64,000 nucleotides of DNA. Origin: Dryocola boscaweniae. Lineage in GTDB: Bacteria > Pseudomonadota > Gammaproteobacteria > Enterobacterales > Enterobacteriaceae. A program made the position numbers and the translations under genes. The notes under the pieces are model-generated. The model worked only from the letters and a program-made list of their open reading frames with translations. It made no database searches and was not told where the DNA came from. Shown here piece after piece: positions 10,746 through 20,192 of the stretch. The stretch's first letter is position 1, and each line of letters begins with the position of its first letter. Location: contig NZ_JALHAP010000076.1 of assembly GCF_025215095.1 (NCBI RefSeq), positions 1-64,000 on the forward strand, given 5' to 3'.

Positions 10746-11393
10746 GCGGAAGCGATGGCCGGAAATCTGGAGCGATTTGATGGTGATATCGGTAGCCCAG
10801 GTATCGTGAACGGTGATACCCATCCCGTTAAAATTATCCTGAAAGCGATCAAATTTTGGTAACTTACCACTCATGATGGCGTCCCGTAACCTGTCCTTAT
10901 ATTTTTCCGGATAACACATCTTTTCCCAGTCAATATTTTTCTCTAAAACGGCTTTTAACTGCAGACGAGAGCTATTATCCGGCGATCTGTCATTAAGAAT
11001 ATGCGCCTTCAACGCCGCGTCCAGATACAGGTCAGTAAACGGCGCGCCATTGCCGTACTGCATATGAGAGATCATCTTTTCAATAAGCGTCTTATACGGG
11101 CCATACATAGAAAATGAACGTGATAAATAACGAAACTCATCAAAAAGGATGCCGGCGCACTCCTGACGGCTAACCTTTTCATCTTCGCTGCGGGAGCCAT
11201 AAATTCGTATTTGATTAAACGGGGTAATTTTAGTCAGTGTGTAAGGATTAACTCTTGAAGAAACGTCCGTTAAATTAAACTGTGATTTTAGCTGCGCCTC
11301 CGACAGATCGCCGTAGCGCATATCGTCCGCGCCATAGTCATCCATACGCTTTTGGGTTTTGAATATCTCGCAGGGGAATTGCAATTTATCCAT
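10548..11393 (-). CDS. DUF3289 family protein, candidate effector
   Basis: The 281-residue protein has no signal peptide and no clear transmembrane helix. The N-terminal part carries the family-typical DDYGADDMRYGDLSEAQLKS and SSRVNPYTLTKI segments. The C-terminal part (about residues 195-281) carries GITVHDTWATDITI, LRFFRLWFVLQRYNQLGFKP and FITNMEAVIEIVGE. I recognise this as the DUF3289 family, reported in enterobacteria and of unknown function. The ATG has a strong AAGGAG Shine-Dalgarno. The gene overlaps the DUF943 copy B start by 17 nt. Position between leuD and setA, where E. coli has nothing, and an AT-rich composition indicate horizontal gain. No catalytic residues could be assigned. 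Confidence 0.75.
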   Translation of the reverse strand: MDKLQFPCEIFKTQKRMDDYGADDMRYGDLSEAQLKSQFNLTDVSSRVNPYTLTKITPFNQIRIYGSRSEDEKVSRQECAGILFDEFRYLSRSFSMYGPYKTLIEKMISHMQYGNGAPFTDLYLDAALKAHILNDRSPDNSSRLQLKAVLEKNIDWEKMCYPEKYKDRLRDAIMSGKLPKFDRFQDNFNGMGITVHDTWATDITIKSLQISGHRFRAVVQYKIQDHFGLDKHDILNTTFKKLRFFRLWFVLQRYNQLGFKPFITNMEAVIEIVGERNESKK

Positions 11394-11461
11394 AGAAATA
11401 CACTCCTTGTATAATCGTCATTTTGCTTTCTACAGGAGGATAAGCGATTAACCACCGGGGG

Positions 11462-11490
11462 AAAAACGCAGATGCTTAAATCTGATTTTT
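11462..11490 (-). terminator. Probable setA terminator
   Basis: Read on the minus strand, AATCAGAT-TTAAGC-ATCTG is followed by CGTTTTT, shortly after the setA stop. The stem is short (5 bp core), so the call is moderate. Confidence 0.45.
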
Positions 11491-11513
11491 GCCCATTATT
11501 ATCAGGACAACGT

Positions 11514-12692
11514 TTAAATATTCTGTACCCGGCTCGTCAGCGCCAATGCCACCACCGAAAGCCCGGCAATCAGCCAGTACACGGAATAGTGGCCATAACT
11601 TTCCGCAAGCGTCCCTTGTAAAACACCCGCCAGAATCACCCCGGTTGAAATACTATTAGTAAACAACGTTGTAGCAGAGCCCGGCCGCCCCGGCATTAAA
11701 TCCTGAAACCAAAGCATGCCGATCCCGGCCACGATCCCGATAAACACCGCGTTAAAAAGTTGCAAAACCAGTAGCGCCGCCCGGCTGTGGAACATAATCA
11801 GCCCAACGTAGAACAGCACGCCGGCGGCCACGGCAACCACCATCATGCGTCGCTTCCCGAAACGTTTCACGTAATAGCCCGCCAGAATCATTGCCGGGAT
11901 TTCCAGGCCCGCCGCCGTGCCCATCAGCAAACCGGCAAGGGACTCCGGCAGCCCTAAATCGCTGCTGATCCACAGCGGCATGTCGATGATATACATGGTA
12001 TTGCAGGTCCACATCAGCATCGAGGCGATAAACAGCATGCGCACGTTTTTATCTTTCCAGCCGCTGATCTGCGTGAGCGCGACGTCGGCAGGCTGCTCAA
12101 TTCTTGCAACGGAAGGCAAGGCAAAGAAGATAAGCGCCAGCGAGATGACAAAGATCCCCGCAGCAATCAGGAACATGGTGGTAAAGCCATAGTTCAGCGC
12201 CAGCATAAAGGAGAGCGGCGGGCCGATAACCCAGGCAAGCGAGAGCTGGGCACGCATCACCGAGCTGAACATCACCACTTCACGCGCGGAACTGTCCGCA
12301 TATTCACGCGCTAAAGCAAAAATCTGCGGCATGGCGGTATTTGCGATGGAGGCGAACAGCACGCCGATAGTGATTAACGTCAGATAATGGCGATTAAAAG
12401 CAAACAGCACGCAGTTTGCCACCGCCATCAGGCAGCAAACCATAATGAGTTTGCGTCTGTCGCCCCGGTTGTCGGAACGTTTGGCCAGAAGCAGGCTGAC
12501 CAGAATACCTGCCACGGCGTTCACGGTATAAAACAGGCCAACCCAGAAGGGACGGACTTCCACCTCACGCGACAAAAACAGGCTCAGAGTCGGTGCCTGG
12601 AGCGCCCCCGCGATACCCATCATAAAAGCAACTACCATAAAAGCGGCGTACACCGGATTGATACGTCGTCTTTTAGTGAGAAACCAGGCCAT
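11514..12692 (-). CDS. setA: Sugar efflux transporter SetA (MFS)
   Basis: SetA is a major facilitator superfamily exporter for lactose, glucose and non-metabolisable sugar analogues. It has about 12 predicted helices and is closely similar to E. coli SetA (392 residues), including TLSLFLSREV and FTNSISTGVILAG. I chose the ATG at 12692 (MAWFLTKRRR, 392 residues) because AAAGGA lies 6-7 nt upstream. A longer in-frame ATG at 12734 sits directly after the SgrS terminator and lacks a ribosome-binding site. In E. coli setA is cotranscribed by read-through from sgrS under SgrR during glucose-phosphate stress, and the same order is kept here. Confidence 0.95.
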   Translation of the reverse strand: MAWFLTKRRRINPVYAAFMVVAFMMGIAGALQAPTLSLFLSREVEVRPFWVGLFYTVNAVAGILVSLLLAKRSDNRGDRRKLIMVCCLMAVANCVLFAFNRHYLTLITIGVLFASIANTAMPQIFALAREYADSSAREVVMFSSVMRAQLSLAWVIGPPLSFMLALNYGFTTMFLIAAGIFVISLALIFFALPSVARIEQPADVALTQISGWKDKNVRMLFIASMLMWTCNTMYIIDMPLWISSDLGLPESLAGLLMGTAAGLEIPAMILAGYYVKRFGKRRMMVVAVAAGVLFYVGLIMFHSRAALLVLQLFNAVFIGIVAGIGMLWFQDLMPGRPGSATTLFTNSISTGVILAGVLQGTLAESYGHYSVYWLIAGLSVVALALTSRVQNI

Positions 12693-12739
12693 GCGGGATC
12701 CTTTAAAATTACGCGCGTTAAGTGCTGAAATCATAAACT

Positions 12740-12995
12740 AAAAAAGCCAGCAGTTATAATCTGCTGGCTGGTGAAAAGCACCAATACTCAGTCACACTTC
12801 GATGTCGGCGGTTCAGGGTTTCCCGATCGTTGGGGCTGTAACCTCCCACTGCATTAAGTCTTCGAGCATCCTCAGACGTTGCCCTGCTGTCAGGCGAGCC
12901 AGCCATCCAGACTCAACGAATTTCGTTGCGGCAAAGTAATTTCGGTAAAACTCAGCGGCTGATGATCGTTTCATATGCCCCTCCTCGCTTTCATC
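12740..12995 (-). ncRNA. sgrS: SgrS regulatory RNA (with sgrT)
   Basis: The RNA lies divergent to sgrR, as in E. coli. Its 5' end is inferred at 12995, where GATGAAAGCGAGGAG resembles the E. coli 5' end GATGAAGCAAGG. The 3' part contains the ptsG-pairing segment GTGTGACTGAGTATTGGTG (complement of 12779-12797), unchanged from E. coli. It ends in a terminator (CCAGCAG-ATTATAA-CTGCTGG then TTTTTT). SgrS with Hfq represses ptsG and related sugar transporters when phosphosugars accumulate. The estimated length is about 256 nt against 227 in E. coli, partly because sgrT is longer. Confidence 0.93.
12813..12974 (-). CDS. sgrT: SgrT, inhibitor of glucose PTS, encoded within SgrS
   Basis: The 53-residue frame reads MKRSSAAEFYRNYFAATKFV and then has W-LARLTAGQRLRMLEDLMQW. 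It shares the FY-x-YF-A core and the RL-MLE-LMQW motif of E. coli SgrT (43 residues). The ATG at 12974 is preceded by GAGGAGGGG and lies about 21 nt from the inferred SgrS 5' end, as in E. coli. SgrT blocks the glucose transporter PtsG. The product here is about ten residues longer than E. coli's, mainly at the ends. The frame stays open upstream to 13142, but that extension lies outside the RNA. Confidence 0.9.
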   Translation of the reverse strand: MKRSSAAEFYRNYFAATKFVESGWLARLTAGQRLRMLEDLMQWEVTAPTIGKP

Positions 12996-13062
12996 GTTGA
13001 TGATTATTGGCGTAATATAGGGAAAGTTAAATTGATGAGTTTCCGCCTGGAGTTCCCCTTTT

Positions 13063-14721
13063 ATGTCTTCTGGCCGTTTGCAACAACAGTTCATCCGTCT
13101 TTGGCAATATTGCGACGGTAAACCGCAAGAAACCACGCTCAACGATCTGGCGGAGCTGTTGAATTGCTCGCGCCGTCATATGCGTACGCTATTGAATACA
13201 ATGCAGGAAAAAGGCTGGCTAAGCTGGAAGGCGAAAGTTGGGCGCGGCAAACGATCGCAGCTTGAATTTCTGTATACCGGCCTTGCGCTTCAGCAGCAGC
13301 GGGCCGAAGATCTTCTCGAACAGGATCGTATCGATCAACTGGTGCAGATCGTGGGGGACAAAGCCACCGTCCGACAGATGCTCATTTCCCACCTCGGCAG
13401 AAGCTTCCGCCAGGGCCGCCACATTCTGCGTGTGCTCTACTATCGCCCGCTGTTAAATCTGCTGCCCGGTTCCGCATTACGTCGTTCAGAAACGCATATT
13501 GCCCGCCAGATATTCAGCGGCCTGACGCGGATAAACGAGGAAAACGGGGAACTGGAAGCGGATATTGCTCATCACTGGCAACAAATTTCCCCATTACACT
13601 GGCGCTTTTATCTTCGTCCCGGCATTCATTTTCATCATGGCCGCGAGCTGGACATGCTGGATGTCATGACCTCTTTGCAGCGCATAAACAGCCTGCCGCT
13701 TTATGCCCACATTAATCAAATCAGCACGCCTACGGCCTGGACGCTGGACATTCACCTGTCCCAGCCGGACCGCTGGCTCCCATGGCTGCTTGGCAGCGTG
13801 AACGCGATGATCCTGCCGCGCGAATGGCAAACGTTAGATAATTTTTCCCGCCAGCCCGTGGGCACCGGCCCCTATTCCGTAGTGCGTAATAACAATAACC
13901 AGCTCAAGATTCAGGCCTGGGATGACTACTTCGGTTATCGCGCGCTGATTGATGAGGTGAATTTCTGGGTGCTGCCGGAAATTGGCGAGGAGGTGAGCTG
14001 CGCGGTACAGCTTCAGGGCATGCCGGATAGCGAAAAAGCGGTAGAAAGCCGGCTGGAAGAGGGCTGCTACTACCTGCTGTTCGATAGCCGTTCTTCACGC
14101 GGCAGCCATGACGGCGTGCGCGCCTGGGTAAGCCATGTGCTTGCTCCCATTCATCTTCTGTATAGCGCAGGCGAGCAAAATCAGCAGTACTGGTTCCCGG
14201 CCTACGGCCTGCTTCCTCGCTGGCACCATACGCGCCCGCAGCCCGCAGGCGTGAAGCCCGCCGGGCTGGAAAGCCTTACCCTTACCTTCTATCGCGACCA
14301 CGTAGAACATCGCGCGATCGGCAATATTATGGCGCAGCTTCTCGCCGCACACGGCGTCCATCTGCAGATACAGGAAGTAAGCTACGAAGAGTGGCATCAG
14401 GGCGATTCTGCCAGCGATATCTGGCTTAACAGCGCCAACTTCACCCTGCCGCTGGAATTTTCACTTTTCTCTCATCTCTACGAAGTGCCGTTAATACAAA
14501 AATGCATCGACATTGACTGGGAAACGGACACCAGCAAGTGGCACAAAGGCGAACTAAAGCTTCCGGAGTGGTGCCAGCAACGCGTTGAGAAACATGATAT
14601 TTTGCCGCTCATTCACCACTGGCTGCGCATCGAAGGCCAGCGCAGTATGCGCGGCGTAAGAATGAACACGCTCGGCTGGTTCGATTTTAAATCCGCCTGG
14701 TTTGCGCCGCCTGAACCATAG
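13063..14721 (+). CDS. sgrR: Transcriptional activator SgrR
   Basis: The 552-residue protein (551 in E. coli) has an N-terminal winged HTH (about residues 5-110, with [19 protein letters not shown]) fused to a periplasmic solute-binding-like domain (SBP_bac_5 type, about 160-550) that probably senses an intracellular sugar phosphate. SgrR activates sgrS and setA and represses itself. The start lies about 70 bp from the SgrS 5' end, so both promoters and the SgrR site share that spacer. It lies just upstream of the thiBPQ riboswitch. Confidence 0.97.
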   Translation: MSSGRLQQQFIRLWQYCDGKPQETTLNDLAELLNCSRRHMRTLLNTMQEKGWLSWKAKVGRGKRSQLEFLYTGLALQQQRAEDLLEQDRIDQLVQIVGDKATVRQMLISHLGRSFRQGRHILRVLYYRPLLNLLPGSALRRSETHIARQIFSGLTRINEENGELEADIAHHWQQISPLHWRFYLRPGIHFHHGRELDMLDVMTSLQRINSLPLYAHINQISTPTAWTLDIHLSQPDRWLPWLLGSVNAMILPREWQTLDNFSRQPVGTGPYSVVRNNNNQLKIQAWDDYFGYRALIDEVNFWVLPEIGEEVSCAVQLQGMPDSEKAVESRLEEGCYYLLFDSRSSRGSHDGVRAWVSHVLAPIHLLYSAGEQNQQYWFPAYGLLPRWHHTRPQPAGVKPAGLESLTLTFYRDHVEHRAIGNIMAQLLAAHGVHLQIQEVSYEEWHQGDSASDIWLNSANFTLPLEFSLFSHLYEVPLIQKCIDIDWETDTSKWHKGELKLPEWCQQRVEKHDILPLIHHWLRIEGQRSMRGVRMNTLGWFDFKSAWFAPPEP

Positions 14722-14761
14722 CGCTTCCGAATCATTCACAGAATCATTACAATGGCGCGTT

Positions 14762-14844
14762 CTCAACGGGGTGCCAGGACCATTGTCCGAGCTGAGATAA
14801 TACCCGTCGAACCTGATCCGGATAACGCCGGCGAAGGGATTTGA
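14762..14844 (+). promoter_or_regulatory. TPP (THI) riboswitch aptamer of thiBPQ
   Basis: The conserved elements occur in order: CTCAA / GGGGTGCC, GCTGAGATAATACCC, GAACCTGATCCGGATAA, GCGAAGGGA and the closing TTGAG. These are diagnostic of the thiamine pyrophosphate aptamer. In E. coli this leader also yields the short RNA SroA. Downstream, CACCCC (14869-14874) can pair with the ribosome-binding segment GAGGTG (14883-14888). This suggests translational control by Shine-Dalgarno sequestration, with GGGGTG of the aptamer as the competing partner. Confidence 0.95.
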
Positions 14845-14892
14845 GGCTTACCGCTCAAAGTCCTTTGCCACCCCTAATTTAAGAGGTGCAAA

Positions 14893-15876
14893 GTGTTCAA
14901 AAAATTACTGCCGCTGCTCATACTTGTTGCCGCCCCTGCTTTCGCTAAACCCCTGCTCACCGTTTATACCTATGATTCATTCGCCGCTGACTGGGGCCCG
15001 GGGCCTGCGGTAAAAAAGGCATTTGAAGCTGACTGTAACTGCGAACTGAAATTCGTCGCCCTTGAGGATGGCGTATCGCTGCTCAATCGTCTGCGCATGG
15101 AAGGCAAAAACAGCAAAGCCGACGTGGTGTTGGGCCTGGACAACAATCTTATTGAAGCGGCTTTGCAAACCAAACTCTTTGCCCCGGCTAACGTCGATAC
15201 CAGCGCCCTGAAAATCCCCGGCGGCTGGAAGAGCGATACATTCGTTCCCTTCGATTACGGCTATTTCGCTTTTGTATACGATAAAAACAAGCTGAAAAAC
15301 CCGCCGAAGAGCCTGAAGGAACTGGTGGAAAGCGACCAGAAATGGAAAGTGATTTATCAGGATCCGCGCACCAGCACGCCGGGCCTGGGCCTGCTGCTGT
15401 GGATGCAAAAAGTTTATGGCGACAAAGCGCCTGATGCGTGGGCGAAGCTGGCAAGCAAAACCGTCACCGTCACCAAGGGCTGGTCTGAAGCCTATGGCCT
15501 GTTCCTGAAAGGCGAAGGAGATCTGGTACTGAGCTATACCACCTCTCCGGCCTACCACATCATCGAAGAGAAAAAAGATAACTACGCCGCCGCAGATTTC
15601 AGCGAAGGGCATTATCTGCAGGTAGAAGTGGCAGGCCGCCTTGCAGCCAGCAAACAGCCAGAGCTTGCGGAAAAATTCATGAAGTTCATCACCCAGCCGG
15701 GCTTCCAGAACACCATTCCAACCGGCAACTGGATGTACCCGGTCACCGAGGTGAATCTGCCGGAAGGTTTTAGCAGCATCAAAAAACCACAAACCTCGCT
15801 GGAATTCACGCCGAAGGAAGTCTCTGACCTCCGCGCAAGCTGGATTAATACATGGCTTCGCGCAGTCAGCCGCTAA
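14893..15876 (+). CDS. thiB: Thiamine/TPP-binding periplasmic protein
   Basis: The 327-residue protein is equal in length to E. coli ThiB (TbpA). A GTG start at 14893 is preceded by AGAGGTG. An 18-residue signal peptide ends in APAFA-K, which sends the protein to the periplasm. There it binds thiamine, thiamine phosphate and TPP for the ThiPQ transporter. Conserved ligand-contact regions are visible in YTYDSFAADWGPGP and in TKGWSEAYGLF. It is the first gene of thiBPQ and overlaps thiP by 25 nt. Confidence 0.97.
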   Translation: MFKKLLPLLILVAAPAFAKPLLTVYTYDSFAADWGPGPAVKKAFEADCNCELKFVALEDGVSLLNRLRMEGKNSKADVVLGLDNNLIEAALQTKLFAPANVDTSALKIPGGWKSDTFVPFDYGYFAFVYDKNKLKNPPKSLKELVESDQKWKVIYQDPRTSTPGLGLLLWMQKVYGDKAPDAWAKLASKTVTVTKGWSEAYGLFLKGEGDLVLSYTTSPAYHIIEEKKDNYAAADFSEGHYLQVEVAGRLAASKQPELAEKFMKFITQPGFQNTIPTGNWMYPVTEVNLPEGFSSIKKPQTSLEFTPKEVSDLRASWINTWLRAVSR

Positions 15877-17462
15877 TCCCCGGCTGGCTGTTTCCAGGGC
15901 TATTCGCCGCCACGCTTGTGGTGGCAGTAGCCCTGGCGGCTTTTCTGGCGCTGTGGATTAACGCGCCGCAAAGCGATATCCGTGCGCTGGCGCAGGATAG
16001 CTACCTGTGGCACGTCCTGCGCTTCTCATTCTGGCAGGCGTTTCTCTCGGCTGTACTTTCGGTATTCCCGGCAATATTCCTTGCGCGCGCGCTCTACCGT
16101 CGCCGTTTTCCTGGCCGCCTGGCCCTATTGCGCCTGTGCGCGATGACGCTGGTGCTGCCGGTACTGGTGGCCGTATTTGGAATACTGAGCGTTTACGGAC
16201 GCGTTGGCTGGCTGGCTTCGCTCTGCGCGCGGCTGGGCGTGGAATGGACTTTTTCGCCGTACGGTCTGCAGGGCATTCTGCTGGCGCACGTCTTCTTTAA
16301 TTTACCGATGGCCACGCGGCTTTTGTTGCAGGCGCTGGAGAATATTCCCGGTGAACAACGGCAGCTCGCCGCACAGCTTGGCATGCAGGGCTGGAATTTC
16401 TTCCGATTTGTGGAATGGCCGTGGCTACGCCGCCAGATCCTGCCCGCCGCCGCGCTTATTTTCATGCTTTGCTTCGCAAGCTTCGCCACGGTGCTGTCGC
16501 TTGGGGGCGGGCCGCAGGCGACGACCATCGAACTCGCTATTTTCCAGGCGCTGAGCTACGACTACGATCCTGCCCGCGCGGCACTCCTCGCGCTGGTGCA
16601 AATGATTTGCTGTCTTGGTCTGGTGCTCCTCAGCCAGCGGCTCAGCAAAGCGATTCCCGTCGGCACAAGTCAGGTTCAGGGCTGGCGAGATCCGCAGGAC
16701 AATTTGCGCCGCAGGCTGTGCGATGGCGCGCTAATCATCCTCGCGCTGTTGCTGTTGCTGCCACCGCTGTTAGCGGTAATCATTGACGGCATCAATAGCG
16801 GATTCAGCGCGGTGCTTTCGCAGCCGATGCTCTGGCAGGCGCTATTTACCTCGCTGAGAATAGCCATCGCAGCCGGGATCATCTGCGTCATAATCACCAT
16901 GATGCTGCTGTGGAGTTCACGTGAATTGCGCCTGCGTAACCGTGCATTTGCCGGGCAAACGCTGGAGCTGAGCGGCATGTTAATCCTTGCCATGCCGGGC
17001 ATCGTGCTCGCCACGGGATTCTTCCTGCTGCTGAACAATACCGTGGGTCTGCCGCAGTCAGCCGACGGTATAGTGATTTTCACCAACGCGCTGATGGCCA
17101 TTCCTTATGCGCTGAAAGTGCTGGAAAATCCTATGCTTGATGTAGCCGAACGTTACGGCAAGCTTTGTCAGTCGCTGGATATTAAAGGCTTTCATCGTTT
17201 GCGCTTGATTGAACTTCGGGCGCTGAAAATCCCGCTGGCCCAGGCGCTGGCTTTTGCCTGCGTGCTGTCGATAGGTGATTTTGGCGTGGTGGCGCTGTTC
17301 GGCAACGACGATTTCCGCACGCTGCCTTTCTATCTTTATCAGCAGATTGGATCTTATCGTAGCGAGGCGGGCGCCGTAACCGCGCTTATCCTGCTGATGC
17401 TGTGCTTTGCTTTATTCACCTTGATTGAGAAACTTCCGGGGCGCCATGCTAACGCTGACTGA
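15852..17462 (+). CDS. thiP: Thiamine ABC transporter permease
   Basis: This 536-residue inner-membrane protein is built of two fused permease halves with about 12 helices. EAA-type cytoplasmic loops that contact the ATPase lie near residues 165-195 ([19 protein letters not shown]) and 420-450. The layout matches E. coli ThiP. Its start lies inside the thiB 3' end and its own 3' end overlaps thiQ by 17 nt, so the three genes are translationally coupled below the TPP riboswitch. Confidence 0.97.
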   Translation: MASRSQPLIPGWLFPGLFAATLVVAVALAAFLALWINAPQSDIRALAQDSYLWHVLRFSFWQAFLSAVLSVFPAIFLARALYRRRFPGRLALLRLCAMTLVLPVLVAVFGILSVYGRVGWLASLCARLGVEWTFSPYGLQGILLAHVFFNLPMATRLLLQALENIPGEQRQLAAQLGMQGWNFFRFVEWPWLRRQILPAAALIFMLCFASFATVLSLGGGPQATTIELAIFQALSYDYDPARAALLALVQMICCLGLVLLSQRLSKAIPVGTSQVQGWRDPQDNLRRRLCDGALIILALLLLLPPLLAVIIDGINSGFSAVLSQPMLWQALFTSLRIAIAAGIICVIITMMLLWSSRELRLRNRAFAGQTLELSGMLILAMPGIVLATGFFLLLNNTVGLPQSADGIVIFTNALMAIPYALKVLENPMLDVAERYGKLCQSLDIKGFHRLRLIELRALKIPLAQALAFACVLSIGDFGVVALFGNDDFRTLPFYLYQQIGSYRSEAGAVTALILLMLCFALFTLIEKLPGRHANAD

Positions 17463-18153
17463 TGTAACCTGGCTTTATCGCCACCTGCCGATGCGCTTCT
17501 CCCTTAACGTGACGGCAGGCGAGCGCGTTGCGGTGCTGGGGCCAAGCGGCGCCGGGAAAAGCACCCTGCTGAGTTTGATTGCCGGTTTTCTGACACCCGC
17601 AAACGGGGAAATAAGTTTGTGCGGTGAAAATCATACCCGAACCGCACCCGCTCAACGTCCTGTTTCCATGCTGTTTCAGGAGAACAATCTTTTCAATCAC
17701 TTAAGCGTGCGAGAAAACATCGGGCTGGGCATAAATCCTGGGCTGAAACTCAATCAGGAACAACGAGAGCGCCTTGGAACGATTGCCGAACAGATGGCGA
17801 TTGGCGATTTGCTGGATCGCTTACCTTCACAGCTTTCCGGCGGCCAGCGTCAACGCGTGGCCCTTGCCCGCTGCCTTGTGCGTAAACAGCCTATTTTACT
17901 GCTCGATGAACCCTTTTCCGCCCTCGATCCGGCGCTGCGTCTGGAGATGCTGCAATTACTGGACGATGTTTGCCGCCAGCAGCAACTCACCCTGCTAATG
18001 GTTTCCCACAGCATTGAAGATGCGGCACGCATAGCCGAAAGAAGCCTGGTGGTGGTGGATGGCCGCATCACCTGGGATGGCGACACGGCAACATTGCTAA
18101 GCGGCGAAGCGAGCGCTTCTGGTCTGCTGGGGATAAAAACGGGTCAGGCCTGA
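17446..18153 (+). CDS. thiQ: Thiamine ABC transporter ATP-binding protein
   Basis: The 235-residue ATPase (232 in E. coli) energises thiamine import. Visible motifs are Walker [10 protein letters not shown], the Q-loop MLFQENN, signature LSGGQRQR, Walker B ILLLDEP and the H-loop SHS. The ATG at 17446 ([11 protein letters not shown]) matches the E. coli start; an in-frame ATG seven codons earlier lies deeper in thiP and is less likely. The 3' end overlaps yabI on the opposite strand by 10 bp. Confidence 0.96.
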   Translation: MLTLTDVTWLYRHLPMRFSLNVTAGERVAVLGPSGAGKSTLLSLIAGFLTPANGEISLCGENHTRTAPAQRPVSMLFQENNLFNHLSVRENIGLGINPGLKLNQEQRERLGTIAEQMAIGDLLDRLPSQLSGGQRQRVALARCLVRKQPILLLDEPFSALDPALRLEMLQLLDDVCRQQQLTLLMVSHSIEDAARIAERSLVVVDGRITWDGDTATLLSGEASASGLLGIKTGQA

Positions 18154-18160
18154 CCCGTTA
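18133..18160. terminator. Hairpin terminator at the thiQ/yabI convergent overlap
   Basis: A perfect 22-bp palindrome AACGGGTCAGGCCTGACCCGTT (18138-18159) spans both stop codons. On the minus strand it runs straight into TTTTT, so it should terminate yabI. On the plus strand no U-tract follows, so it is a weaker thiBPQ terminator. Confidence 0.7.
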
Positions 18161-18917
18161 GAACCTTCCAGAGAATGTTAAGGTAGATCGGCATCAGCGG
18201 GTGCATCTGTAACGCTACAAAGCTGCCAGTCGCCAGCGCTATCGTTAAGGGAGCAAGCCAGTGCAAACGCGCACGCGGCAAATAGCGCGTCAAACGGTCT
18301 GAACCTGACTTACCGCTGCGCCACCAGCGCCAGCTCAGCCAACCCGCCAGCCACACCAGCAGCGCCACGCCGAGCAACAGCCATTTGAAGCTGCTGCTTT
18401 GCATATCCGCAGGAATATCGATGGCCGCTCCGGCCAGAATGCCCGGCATAAAATAGAGCGGCGGCCAGAAGATGCAGCCAATGATATTAGGCAGGATAAA
18501 TTTCGAGACGGGCAAATCCAGCATTCCCGCCACCATCGGCACCAGCGGACGCGTCGGGCCAACAAAGCGGCCAATCAGAATGGTAAACATGCTGTGCTGA
18601 TGAAGCGCATGCTCGGTTTTATCAAGCAACGCTTTGTTTTTCTTCATGAACGACCATCGGTGCAACGGCCCTTTAAACCGCCCGCCCAGCCAGAAGGAGA
18701 TCCAGTCGCCCAACAGGCAGCCCACAATTCCCGCCGCCCAGGCGTGCCAGAAGCCAACCTGTCCACTGCCAATCAGCGCGCCGAGCCCCGCCATCATGAC
18801 CGTGCCCGGCAGAATCAGCCCCACCAGCGCAAGCGACTCAAGAAAGGCCACCAACATCACCGCGATAAGCGAATACGCCACTGACTGTGTAATAAAGTGT
18901 TCCAGCAAAGCTTCCAT
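18144..18917 (-). CDS. yabI: DedA family inner-membrane protein YabI
   Basis: The 257-residue protein (254 in E. coli) is a DedA/VTT-family membrane protein with several helices. The family motifs [23 protein letters not shown] and [13 protein letters not shown] are present. DedA proteins are linked to lipid-carrier or phospholipid translocation and envelope homeostasis; the specific substrate of YabI is not established. It follows araC in the same direction, as in E. coli. Confidence 0.94.
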   Translation of the reverse strand: MEALLEHFITQSVAYSLIAVMLVAFLESLALVGLILPGTVMMAGLGALIGSGQVGFWHAWAAGIVGCLLGDWISFWLGGRFKGPLHRWSFMKKNKALLDKTEHALHQHSMFTILIGRFVGPTRPLVPMVAGMLDLPVSKFILPNIIGCIFWPPLYFMPGILAGAAIDIPADMQSSSFKWLLLGVALLVWLAGWLSWRWWRSGKSGSDRLTRYLPRARLHWLAPLTIALATGSFVALQMHPLMPIYLNILWKVLTGQA

Positions 18918-19004
18918 AAAGCATCCGTCGAGAAACGAGTGGGCGATTCTCCTGAGTGATTACATCAGCGTCAAGCCAACAATTGTATGAATAAATAATA
19001 GCGA

Positions 19005-19853
19005 CTATTCGCAGCCCGCGCGGAATTCACTCGGGCTTGCCCCGGTACACTTTTTAAACACCCGGGAAAAGTAGAGCTGGTCCTCAAAACCCACGTTGCG
19101 CCCGACGCTTGCAATCGGCATACGCGTGGTGCTCAGCAGCAGCTTTGCCTGGCTGATGCGCTGATCTTCACGCCAGCTTAAAACGCTGACGCCAAGCTGC
19201 TGACGAAACAGGTGGGAGAGTCTGGAAGGCGACAAACAGACGTGCTGCGCCACGCTTGCAATGTCGAAATGGCCGTCGGCAAGATGGTCGCTAATGTACT
19301 GGCAGGCATCGCGAACGCGGTTATCCAGCGGCGGGTTGAGCGATGCGTTCAAGACTTCCATGCGCCGCAGCAAAAGCTGCTCAAGGAGGTTAATCGCCAG
19401 CAGCTCCGCATAGCGTCCTTCCGCCTGCCCTGCGTCAATAATCTGCTGAAAAAGTTGTGAAAATCCTTCCTGGTGCGCATCGTCAGGACGGTAAAAACCC
19501 GTATGGGCGAAAATCGGTTCCCAGTTCAGCCACTCCTGCCAGTAGGCGCGCGGGCGGAAGTAAACCCACTGGTGATACCACTCTTTGCTGTCCGGCGCGC
19601 GCCCGTAGTGATGCACTTCGCCGGGCGGGAACAGCAGCATATCACCGGGACGGCAAACATAATTCTTCCCCTGATTGTTGATAACCCCTTCGCCACGCAC
19701 GGTGAGATTAAGGATATAGCCTTTCATGCCCAGCGGCCGATCGATGAAAAAATCCAGCGGCCCCAGCGCTTCGATAGGCGTTAATCCTGCCACAAGATGT
19801 GCGTTAAAAGAGTAGCCGGGCAACAGGGGATCGTTTTGCAATTCAGGCATCAT
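19005..19853 (-). CDS. araC: Arabinose operon regulator AraC
   Basis: The 282-residue protein (292 in E. coli) has the N-terminal arm and cupin arabinose-binding/dimerisation domain (about 15-165, with [25 protein letters not shown]) and a C-terminal AraC-type double HTH (about 175-280, ending [10 protein letters not shown]). The last ten residues of E. coli AraC are absent, a known variable tail. It is divergent from araB. AraC represses by looping without arabinose and activates araBAD with it. Two adjacent ATGs (MMPEL) make the exact start uncertain by one codon. Confidence 0.97.
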   Translation of the reverse strand: MMPELQNDPLLPGYSFNAHLVAGLTPIEALGPLDFFIDRPLGMKGYILNLTVRGEGVINNQGKNYVCRPGDMLLFPPGEVHHYGRAPDSKEWYHQWVYFRPRAYWQEWLNWEPIFAHTGFYRPDDAHQEGFSQLFQQIIDAGQAEGRYAELLAINLLEQLLLRRMEVLNASLNPPLDNRVRDACQYISDHLADGHFDIASVAQHVCLSPSRLSHLFRQQLGVSVLSWREDQRISQAKLLLSTTRMPIASVGRNVGFEDQLYFSRVFKKCTGASPSEFRAGCE

Positions 19854-20192
19854 GAAGCTCGCTTTTCAGTCAGGGTAATAGAAACAATTTGTCCATATCC
19901 ATGCTTAACGCCTCATCGCCCCCGGCGGCATTTCAACAAACAGGCTGATTTTTATCATAAAGCCACGATCTGCAAGCACCTATGCTTTTTAACGGGTCAT
20001 CACACACTTTTACGAAGACAACCAAAGTGTCTATAACAGTGGCAGAAAAGTCCACATGGAATATTTGCGGAGCGTCACATTTCGCGCGTCCATAGCTATT
20101 TTATCCATAACTACAGCGATTACGACCTGACCCTTTTTTGCTGCAAAACCTACTGTTCACTGCATGAGTGTTTGACTGTATGGAGTGGAAAA
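19854..20192. promoter_or_regulatory. araC-araBAD divergent control region
   Basis: The spacer keeps the E. coli architecture. An araO1-like stretch (about 20025-20057, AAAGTGTCTATAACAGTGG) is followed by a CRP site (20062-20083, core GCGGAGCGTCACA), AraC half-site I1 (20093-20109, TAGCTATTTTATCCATA), half-site I2 (about 20114-20130, ending ACGACCTGA) and a -10 TACTGT (20151-20156). I2 is less well conserved than I1. The araB ATG with a TGGAGTGG ribosome-binding site lies about 37 nt beyond the -10. Confidence 0.85.

Noticed and set aside
12692..12734. Longer SetA starting at 12734
   Set aside because: The codon follows the SgrS terminator by a few bases with no Shine-Dalgarno. The start at 12692 has AAAGGA and gives the E. 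coli length.
12975..13142. Upstream extension of the SgrT frame to a 109-codon protein
   Set aside because: The extension lies outside the inferred SgrS transcript and overlaps the divergent sgrR start. The strong GAGGAGGGG site supports the short 53-residue form.
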